Of a DNA stretch of 7,184 bases, positions 1 through 4,875 are shown piece by piece; within the stretch, counting starts at the first letter, position 1, and each line of letters starts with the position of its first letter. The translations under genes were made by a program, and so were the position numbers. A model generated the notes under the pieces. That model saw only the letters and a list, made by a program, of their open reading frames with translations, was not told where the DNA came from and ran no database searches. Source of the stretch: Acidobacteriota bacterium. GTDB taxonomy: Bacteria; Acidobacteriota; Terriglobia; Terriglobales; SCQP01. The stretch covers positions 1-7,184 of the forward strand of contig JAKAOE010000090.1 in NCBI GenBank assembly GCA_021823305.1, given 5' to 3'.

Positions 1-2389
1 TCCAGGGCAGGCGCTCGAAGTAGGCGAGGTGGGCGCGGGCCGCCTCGAGCAGTGGGCGCTTGGGGGCGAGGTTGATGGCCTTGACGGCGGGATCGGCGGG
101 GCTGACCGATGGGCAGGCCTCGACGCAGAGGCCGCAGCCGGTGCAGTCCTCGACGTAGACCTGGAGCGTGAAGCGCACGTCGGGATAGCCGCGCGCGTTG
201 ACCGGCGCGGAGGCGAACGCGGGCGGCGCGGCGGCGAGCTCGGCCTGGTTGAAGTATTTCGAGCGGATGACGCTGTGCGGGCAGACGAAGCCGCACTGGC
301 CGCACTGCACGCACAGGTCGGCGCGCCAGGCGGCGACGTCGTCGGCCACATTGCGTTTTTCCCAGGCGGCGGTGCCGGAGGGGAAGGTGCCGTCGGGCGG
401 CATCAGGCTGACCGGGATTTCGTCGCCGCGGCCCTCGAGCATGCGCGCGGTGACCTCGCGCACGAAGGCGGGCGCGGCGGCGGGCACGGCGGGCAGGCGG
501 TCAAACTGGCTGGTGGCGGCGGGCGGGACGGCGACCTCGTGCAGGTGCGCCAAGGCGGCGTCCACCGCCCGGAAGTTCTGCTGGACCACGGCCTCGCCCT
601 TGGCGCCGTAGCTTTTGCGGATCGCGGCCTTGATCTGTGCGATGGCGCGCTCGCGCGGCAGCACGTTGGAGAGCGCGAAAAAGCAGGTCTGCAACACCGA
701 GTTGGTGCGGCCGGCGAGGCCGGCGTCCTGGGCGACGCGGGAGGCGTCAATCACGAAGAAGCGCAACCGGCGCTCGAGGATGCGCTCCTGCGCGGAGCGG
801 GGCAGATGGTCCCAGACCTCGGTGGGGCCAAAGGGGCTGTTGAGCAGGAAGGTGGCGCCGTCGGCGGCCGCTTTGAGCACGTCGCGGCGTTCGAGGAAGT
901 GGAACTGGTGGCAGCCGATGAAGTGGGCGGAAGCGATCAGGTAGGGGGCGCGGATCGGGCGCGGGCCGAAGCGCAGGTGAGATTCGGTCTGGGCGCCCGA
1001 TTTGTGCGAGTCGTAGACGAAGTAGCCCTGGGCGTAGAGGCCGGCGTCCTCGGCGATGATCTTGACGCTGTTCTTGTTGGCGCCGACGGTGCCGTCGGAG
1101 CCGAGGCCGTAGAAGATGGCGCGGACGGTTTCGTCCGGCTCGGCGGTGAAATCAGGGTCCACGGCGAGGCTGGTGTAGGTGACGTCGTCGGTGATGCCGA
1201 CGGTGAAGCCGTTCTTGGGGCCGGGCTTGCGCAGCTCGTCGAAGACCGCCTTGGCCATGGCGGGGGTGAAGTCCTTGGAGGAGAGGCCGAAGCGGCCGCC
1301 GATGACGCGGGGGGCGGGCGCGCGCTCGCCGCGGGCGGCGGCCTGGGCGAGCGCCTCGACCACGTCGAGGTAGAGCGGCTCGCCGGGCGCGCCCGGTTCC
1401 TTGGTGCGGTCGAGGACGGCGACGGCGCGGCAAGTGGGCGGCAGCGCCGCGAGCAGGTGTGCGGCGGAGAAGGGGCGGAAGAGACGCACCTGCAGTACGC
1501 CGGCCTTCTCTCCGGCGGCGCAGAGGCGCGCGGCGGCGGCGCGGGCGGTCTCGGCGCCCGAGCCCATGACGATCAGGACGCGTTCGGCGTCGGCGGGGCC
1601 GTCGTATTCGAACAGGCGGTACTGCCGGCCGGTGCGGGCGGCGAAGCGGTCCATCGCGTCCTGCAGGATGGCGGGCACGGCGGCGTAGAAGCGGTTGACG
1701 GTTTCGCGCGCCTGGAAGAAGGTGTCGGGATTCTGCGCGGTGCCGCGGATGAAGGGATGCTCGGGGTTCAGGGCGCGGGCGCGATGGGCGCGGACGAGAT
1801 CGTCGTCGAGCAGGGCGCGCAGGTCGTCGTCCTCGAGCAGCGCCAGCGTGTTGACCTCGTGCGAAGTGCGGAACCCGTCGAAGAAGTGCAGGAAGGGGAT
1901 ACGCGAGGCGAGCGTCGCGATCTGCGCGATCAGCGCCGCATCCTGCGCCTCCTGCACCGAGCCGGAGGCGAGCAGGGCGAAGCCGGTGGACCGCGCCGCC
2001 ATGACGTCGGAGTGATCGCCGAAGATCGAAAGCGCCTGGGTGGCGATGGAACGGGCCGCCACGTGGAAGACGGTGGGCGTCAGCTCGCCGGCGATCTTGA
2101 ACATGTTGGGGATCATCAGCAGCAGGCCCTGCGAGGCGGTGAAGGTGGCGGTCATCGCGCCCGCCTGCAGCGCGCCGTGCACCGCGCCGGCGGCGCCGCC
2201 CTCGCTCTGCATTTCCTGCACCACGGGCACGTTGCCCCAGATGTTGGCCACGCCTTCGGCCGACCACTCGTCGGCGAGCTCGGCCATGGTCGAGGAGGGG
2301 GTGATGGGGAAGATGGCGCAGACCTCGTTGACGCGGTAGGCGACGCGGGCGACGGCGGTGTTGCCGTCCAGGGCGGCCTGGCGGGTCAC
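1..2389 (-). CDS. nifJ: Pyruvate:ferredoxin (flavodoxin) oxidoreductase NifJ, N-terminal two thirds (3' end cut by window edge)
   Basis: Catalyses CoA-dependent oxidative decarboxylation of pyruvate to acetyl-CoA with reduction of ferredoxin or flavodoxin, in the cytoplasm. 796 codons are visible, against roughly 1,170-1,200 for the single-chain family. Seen: an N-terminal pyruvate-binding domain with LDGNTAVARVAY and FPITPSS (Thr30), the QEMQSEGGAAG loop (Glu63) and Arg113 before SIATQALSIFGDHSDV. These match Thr31, Glu64 and Arg114 of the Desulfovibrio africanus enzyme. A gamma-type domain starts near residue 410 (FYGLGSDGTVGANKNS). Two ferredoxin-type [4Fe-4S] motifs follow: C693-x2-C696-x2-C699-x3-C703P and C749-x2-C752-x2-C755-x3-C759P. 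The thiamine-diphosphate domain lies beyond the window, so the protein is cut by the window and not truncated in nature as far as can be seen. The GTG start at 2389 overlaps the stop of the upstream flavoprotein gene (GTGA) and has GAGGT 6 nt upstream. The frame is continuous, with no internal stop noticed. Pyruvate is the family substrate; another 2-oxoacid is less likely. Confidence 0.96.
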   Translation of the reverse strand, partial: MTRQAALDGNTAVARVAYRVNEVCAIFPITPSSTMAELADEWSAEGVANIWGNVPVVQEMQSEGGAAGAVHGALQAGAMTATFTASQGLLLMIPNMFKIAGELTPTVFHVAARSIATQALSIFGDHSDVMAARSTGFALLASGSVQEAQDAALIAQIATLASRIPFLHFFDGFRTSHEVNTLALLEDDDLRALLDDDLVRAHRARALNPEHPFIRGTAQNPDTFFQARETVNRFYAAVPAILQDAMDRFAARTGRQYRLFEYDGPADAERVLIVMGSGAETARAAAARLCAAGEKAGVLQVRLFRPFSAAHLLAALPPTCRAVAVLDRTKEPGAPGEPLYLDVVEALAQAAARGERAPAPRVIGGRFGLSSKDFTPAMAKAVFDELRKPGPKNGFTVGITDDVTYTSLAVDPDFTAEPDETVRAIFYGLGSDGTVGANKNSVKIIAEDAGLYAQGYFVYDSHKSGAQTESHLRFGPRPIRAPYLIASAHFIGCHQFHFLERRDVLKAAADGATFLLNSPFGPTEVWDHLPRSAQERILERRLRFFVIDASRVAQDAGLAGRTNSVLQTCFFALSNVLPRERAIAQIKAAIRKSYGAKGEAVVQQNFRAVDAALAHLHEVAVPPAATSQFDRLPAVPAAAPAFVREVTARMLEGRGDEIPVSLMPPDGTFPSGTAAWEKRNVADDVAAWRADLCVQCGQCGFVCPHSVIRSKYFNQAELAAAPPAFASAPVNARGYPDVRFTLQVYVEDCTGCGLCVEACPSVSPADPAVKAINLAPKRPLLEAARAHLAYFERLPW

Positions 2390-4029
2390 CGCGGCACCTC
2401 GCGCGGCTCCGGGATCATCGAGATGGCGCTGCAGGGACATTGTTGATAGCACTCGGCGCAGCCGGTGCAGCGGGCGAGATCGAAGCGGTAGCGTTTGCCG
2501 GGCCCGAGCTTGAGGATGGCCTGCTCGGGACAGGCGGCAAAGCAGTTGTCGCATTCGTAACAGACGCCGCAGGAGAGGCAGCGCTGCGCCTCGTAGCGCG
2601 CCTGCTTTTCGTCGAGGCCGGCGACCACCTCGTCGAAGCCGCGGACGCGCTCGGCGGCGGCGAGCCGGAGCTGGGCGCTGCGCTCGGCGTCGGTGTAGGC
2701 GGGGAGGTGAAGCATGCCGAAGGCGGCCACGTCCGGGCGGGCGGCTTCGGCGGCGGCGGCGCCGCGCAGCCAGGCGTCGAGGTGGCGGGCGGCGCGCTTG
2801 CCATGGCCGACCGATGCGGTGACGGTGCGCTCGCCCGGCACCATGTCGCCGCCGGCGAAGATGCCGGCGTGGCCGGTCATCATGTTGGGGCCGACTTTGA
2901 CGATGCCGTCCTCGGCGAACTCGATGCCCGGAACCTGGCGCAGGAAGCCGCTATCGGTGGCTTCGCCCACCGCCAGAATGACGGCGTCGGCCTGCAGGGT
3001 TTCGAAGACGCCGGTGGGCTGCGGGCGGCCGCTGGCGTCGAGCTCGGTGCGTTCCACGGTGAGATCGGAGCCGGTGATGTGCTTGATCGTGCTCAGCCAC
3101 TTGACTTTGATGCCCTCTTCCAGCGCCTCGTCCACCTCGAAGGCCTGCGCCGGCATGTGGCTGCGGTCGCGGCGATAGACGATCAACGTGTCCTCGGCGC
3201 CGAGGCGGGCGGCGGTGCGGGCGGCGTCCACCGCGGTGTTGCCGCCGCCGTAGATCACCACGCGGCGGCCCAGCAGCGGCGGCGAACCCTGCTTGACGTC
3301 GTGCAGCAGCGCGACCGCATCCAGCACGCGGACGGCGTCGCGCGCGGGGATGTCCACGTGTTTGGCGACGCCGGCGCCGATGGCGATGAAGACCGCGTCG
3401 AAGCGGCCCGCGGCTTGTTCGGCGAGCACGTCGTCCACCTTGTGGTTGAGCGTGATCGCGACCCCCATCGCCTCGATGCGCCGCACCTCCTTCATCAGGT
3501 CGGCGCGGGGCAGGCGGTAGGCGGGAATGCCGAAGTGCATCATGCCGCCGGCCACCGGCCCGGCTTCGCGGATCTCGACGCTGTGGCCGAGGCGCGCCAG
3601 ATGGTAGGCGGCGGAGAGGCCGCTGGGGCCGGCGCCGATCACCAGGACCCGCTTGCCGCTGGGCGGGGCGTCGATTCTATAGGGCCAGCCTTCGCGGGCC
3701 GCGAGGTCGCCGAGGAAGCGCTCCACCGCGTGGATGGCGACCGCCGCATCCAACTCGCCGCGATTGCAGGACTTTTCGCAGGGGTGGTAGCAGACGCGGC
3801 CATGCACCGCCGGCATGGGGTTGTCGCGCACCAACATCTCCCAGGCGGCGCGGTAGCGGCCGGCCTGCGCCAGATCCAACCACGCCTGGATGTTTTCGCC
3901 GGCCGGGCAGGCGTGATTGCAGGGCGGCAGCAGGTCCAGATAAAGCGGCCGCTGGCTGCGCACCGGGCCAGCGCCCATGCCTTGGGTTAAATCCACCACC
4001 GGCGTCAAATCGCCGGGTCTGAGTGGCAC
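2386..4029 (-). CDS. GltD-like FAD/NAD(P)H-dependent oxidoreductase with C-terminal 2[4Fe-4S] ferredoxin domain
   Basis: A 547-residue cytoplasmic flavoprotein related to the small subunit of NADPH-glutamate synthase (GltD) and to dihydropyrimidine dehydrogenase/PreT. Numbering is from the start chosen here. The N-terminal Fe-S region has C37/C41 (CNHACPAGENIQ) and C80, C84, C88 (VCYHPCEKSC). A first Rossmann motif GAGPSGLSAA at 132-141 binds FAD, and a second, GGGNTAVDAAR at 261-271, followed by YRR at 285-287, suits NADPH. GIFAGGD (ending at D395) is the usual second FAD contact. The C-terminus carries C484, C487, then C490-x2-C493-x2-C496-x3-C500P and C521-x2-C524-x2-C527-x3-C531P, a ferredoxin-like pair absent from ordinary GltD. 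It is not a glutamate synthase by context: no large subunit is adjacent, and it overlaps nifJ by 4 bp. Inference: it passes electrons between NifJ and NADP(H). Start choice: GTG 4029 has AGGGGG 8 nt upstream. The in-frame GTG at 4038 (three residues longer) would be part of that purine run. Confidence 0.9.
   Translation of the reverse strand: MPLRPGDLTPVVDLTQGMGAGPVRSQRPLYLDLLPPCNHACPAGENIQAWLDLAQAGRYRAAWEMLVRDNPMPAVHGRVCYHPCEKSCNRGELDAAVAIHAVERFLGDLAAREGWPYRIDAPPSGKRVLVIGAGPSGLSAAYHLARLGHSVEIREAGPVAGGMMHFGIPAYRLPRADLMKEVRRIEAMGVAITLNHKVDDVLAEQAAGRFDAVFIAIGAGVAKHVDIPARDAVRVLDAVALLHDVKQGSPPLLGRRVVIYGGGNTAVDAARTAARLGAEDTLIVYRRDRSHMPAQAFEVDEALEEGIKVKWLSTIKHITGSDLTVERTELDASGRPQPTGVFETLQADAVILAVGEATDSGFLRQVPGIEFAEDGIVKVGPNMMTGHAGIFAGGDMVPGERTVTASVGHGKRAARHLDAWLRGAAAAEAARPDVAAFGMLHLPAYTDAERSAQLRLAAAERVRGFDEVVAGLDEKQARYEAQRCLSCGVCYECDNCFAACPEQAILKLGPGKRYRFDLARCTGCAECYQQCPCSAISMIPEPREVPR
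2396..2400 (-). promoter_or_regulatory. Ribosome binding site deciding the nifJ GTG start
   Basis: Read on the minus strand, GAGGT lies 6 nt before the GTG at 2389. It sits inside the last codons of the upstream flavoprotein gene, as expected for a translationally coupled pair with a 4-bp GTGA overlap. The start also places DGNTA at residues 8-12, close to its usual position in NifJ proteins. Confidence 0.65.
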
Positions 4030-4037
4030 CTGCAGCA

Positions 4038-4043
4038 CCCCCT
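4038..4043 (-). promoter_or_regulatory. Ribosome binding site favouring the GTG start at 4029
   Basis: On the minus strand AGGGGG is followed by 8 nt and then GTG (4029-4027). The alternative GTG at 4038 begins with the last G of this run and would therefore have no usable spacing. This decides the start of the GltD-like gene, although the two candidates differ by only three residues. Confidence 0.5.
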
Positions 4044-4069
4044 GGAGAAATTATGCGGCCGCAGCGGGG

Positions 4070-4098
4070 ATTTCATCCATGACCGGGGTCACTGACAA
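4070..4098 (-). promoter_or_regulatory. Candidate sigma70-type promoter for the GltD-like/nifJ operon
   Basis: On the minus strand TTGTCA (4098-4093, 5 of 6 matches to TTGACA) is followed by exactly 17 nt and then TGAAAT (4075-4070, 4 of 6 matches to TATAAT). A transcript would start near 4063, leaving a leader of about 34 nt that includes the AGGGGG ribosome site. The -35 box lies within the repeated GTCACTG element described separately. Called from motif match and position only. CATAAT near 4056-4051 is a better -10 match, but it has no partner at the right distance and would start the RNA almost on the ribosome site. Confidence 0.4.
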
Positions 4099-4105
4099 GT
4101 CACTG
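4088..4105. repeat. Direct repeat GTCACTG-ACAA-GTCACTG with nested palindrome; possible operator
   Basis: Two perfect copies of GTCACTG (4088-4094 and 4099-4105) are separated by 4 nt, so the period is 11 bp, about one helical turn. Nested across the centre is TGAC-AA-GTCA (4093-4102), an inverted repeat with 4-bp arms. The element covers the candidate -35 box of the operon. The arrangement is what a dimeric or cooperatively bound regulator would use; no regulator is identified, and chance cannot be excluded for a 7-bp repeat. Confidence 0.4.
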
Positions 4106-4124
4106 CCGCGCATCTTGCGGACGT

Positions 4125-4245
4125 CTACTCCTCGCGCAGGGCCGCGAGCGGATCGGCGCGGGCGGCGCGGCGGGCGGGGAGCCAGGCGGCGGCGAGCGCG
4201 GCCGCCGCCAGAGCAGGAGGGCGGCGCCGGCCCAGCTCCGCCAGC
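4125..4245 (-). pseudogene. Remnant 3' end of a MacB/FtsX-like ABC-type permease (ADOP type)
   Basis: The last ~35-40 codons of a permease are readable up to the TAG at 4127-4125: a run rich in Leu and Ala (ALAAAALAAAWLP), then ARRAARADPLAALREE. This is the characteristic ending of MacB/FtsX-family permeases, where the last transmembrane helix is followed by an ARRAAR-DP-ALR tail. Just upstream a different frame reads WRSWAGAALLL, which would suit the beginning of the same helix, suggesting a further frameshift near 4205-4215; this part is tentative because the DNA is low-complexity and GC-rich. Nothing of the remaining ~750 or more residues is present. It abuts the padR fragment directly. 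In Acidobacteriota such permeases typically sit next to a padR gene, which makes the pair a believable deletion product. An alternative is a short spurious coding stretch, but the tail motif argues against that. Confidence 0.55.
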
Positions 4246-4454
4246 GGTCACGCCCCAGGCGCCGGCGATCCAGCCCTTCAGCAGCAGGCGCTGCGGCGCG
4301 GGATAAAGCGAGCCCTCCTCGACGCGCAGCACATCGTCGGAACGGCTCTGGATGACGTTGGCGATTTCGAAGCCGTGCAGCGGGGCATCGCTGCGCTCGA
4401 GCGTGCGCAGGATCAGCAGGGCGAGAGTGCCGGGCGGAATTCGCCGGGACGCAT
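4246..4454 (-). pseudogene. Truncated, frameshifted PadR-family transcriptional regulator
   Basis: One frame reads PPGTLALLILRTLERSDAP, then LHGFEIANVIQ, then VEEGSLYPAPQRLLLKGWIAGAWGVT. This is the winged-helix N-terminal domain of a PadR-family repressor, whose hallmarks are PGTLxLLIL, LHGYxIA and the EGSLYPxLxRLexxGWI wing. About 70 residues remain of the usual ~110; the C-terminal dimerisation helix is missing and the sequence passes straight into permease-like coding. No ATG, GTG or TTG suits this frame at its start. The ATG at 4454 reads MRPGEFR and would enter the PadR frame if one C were added to the CCC run after GAATTCCG, so a 1-base deletion (or a sequencing error) is likely. A second ATG at 4459 is also out of frame. 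The gene cannot make a functional PadR as sequenced. The promoter and palindrome upstream look intact. Confidence 0.75.
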
Positions 4455-4474
4455 GACATAGAGAATCTATGTCA
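4454..4474. promoter_or_regulatory. Perfect 21-bp palindrome, probable PadR-type operator
   Basis: TGACATAGA (4454-4462), spacer GAA (4463-4465), TCTATGTCA (4466-4474): two perfect 9-bp arms. It is AT-rich compared with its surroundings, overlaps the candidate -10 box and the start of the padR remnant, and is therefore placed for autorepression. PadR-family repressors commonly bind such ACAT/ATGT dyads at their own promoters. Assignment to this padR is inferred from position. Confidence 0.65.
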
Positions 4475-4492
4475 GCGTGGCAGGCGCGTCAA
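4464..4492 (-). promoter_or_regulatory. Candidate promoter of the padR remnant
   Basis: On the minus strand TTGACG (4492-4487, 5 of 6 matches) is followed by 17 nt and TAGATT (4469-4464, 4 of 6 matches). Transcription would begin near 4457, almost at the ATG codons, implying a leaderless or very short leader. The -10 box lies inside the 21-bp palindrome, so binding there would block polymerase. It lies 25 bp beyond the stop codon of the HIT gene. With no clear terminator downstream, it could now feed transcription towards the GltD-like/nifJ operon. Confidence 0.45.
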
Positions 4493-4516
4493 GCGTCCGG
4501 GCTCGCGCGCGCGGGG

Positions 4517-4858
4517 TTAGCCGGGCGGCCAGGCGAGCGGGCGGCCGCCGAGGAGATGGAGGTGGAGATGGAAGACGCTCTGGCCGGCGTCGGGGCCGAC
4601 GTTGACCACGGTGCGGTAGCCGCCGTGCAGGCCGCGGGCTTGGGCCAGGGCGGCGGCGCGCAGTTGCAGCTCGCCCAGCAGGGCGGCGTCGCCGTCCGCG
4701 GCTTCGGCCAAGCCGGCGAGGTGGCGCTTGGGGACGATCAGAATGTGCGTGGGCGCGCCCGGCTTGATGTCCTCGAAGGCGAACAGGCGTTCGTCCTCAT
4801 AAACCTTGCGCGCGGGAATCTCGCCGGCGACGATGCGGCAGAAGAGGCAGTCGCTCAT
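4517..4858 (-). CDS. HIT-family (histidine triad) nucleotide-binding protein, HinT-like
   Basis: A complete 113-residue cytoplasmic protein of usual family length. The histidine triad H97-L-H99-L-H101-L-L is present near the C-terminus, with H99 as the expected nucleophile for purine nucleoside phosphoramidate or related nucleotide hydrolysis. N86 and S94 lie in the NVGPDAGQSVFH stretch typical of HinT. C4 and C7 (DCLFC), with H46 and H97, match the zinc site found in many bacterial members. THILIVPKRH at 37-46 is the other family signature. The ATG at 4858 gives the standard M-S-D-C-L-F-C-R-I start; no convincing ribosome site precedes it. It begins 17 bp after the M1-like gene and so is probably co-transcribed and perhaps dependent on reinitiation. 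The physiological substrate is not revealed by context. Confidence 0.95.
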   Translation of the reverse strand: MSDCLFCRIVAGEIPARKVYEDERLFAFEDIKPGAPTHILIVPKRHLAGLAEAADGDAALLGELQLRAAALAQARGLHGGYRTVVNVGPDAGQSVFHLHLHLLGGRPLAWPPG

Positions 4859-4875
4859 GGGGGCGGGGGATCGGG

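Noticed and set aside
29..2446. An 805-codon open frame on the plus strand opposite nifJ
   Set aside because: Its product is low-complexity, rich in Gly, Ala, Arg and Val with no recognisable domain, as expected for the antisense of a GC-rich gene. The minus strand encodes an unambiguous NifJ.
2440..3990. A 516-codon open frame on the plus strand opposite the GltD-like gene
   Set aside because: Antisense shadow with biased composition (Gly, Ala, Val, Asp) and no motif; the minus-strand gene carries complete FAD, NADPH and Fe-S signatures.
2386..4029. Annotation of the flavoprotein as glutamate synthase small subunit (gltD)
   Set aside because: No large subunit is adjacent, it has a C-terminal ferredoxin domain that GltD lacks, and it is coupled to nifJ; the homology is to the fold and not evidence for that reaction.
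4475..4516. GC-rich sequence after the HIT gene considered as a terminator
   Set aside because: Only short GCGCG/CGCGC pairing over a long loop, with no U-run; not a credible intrinsic terminator.
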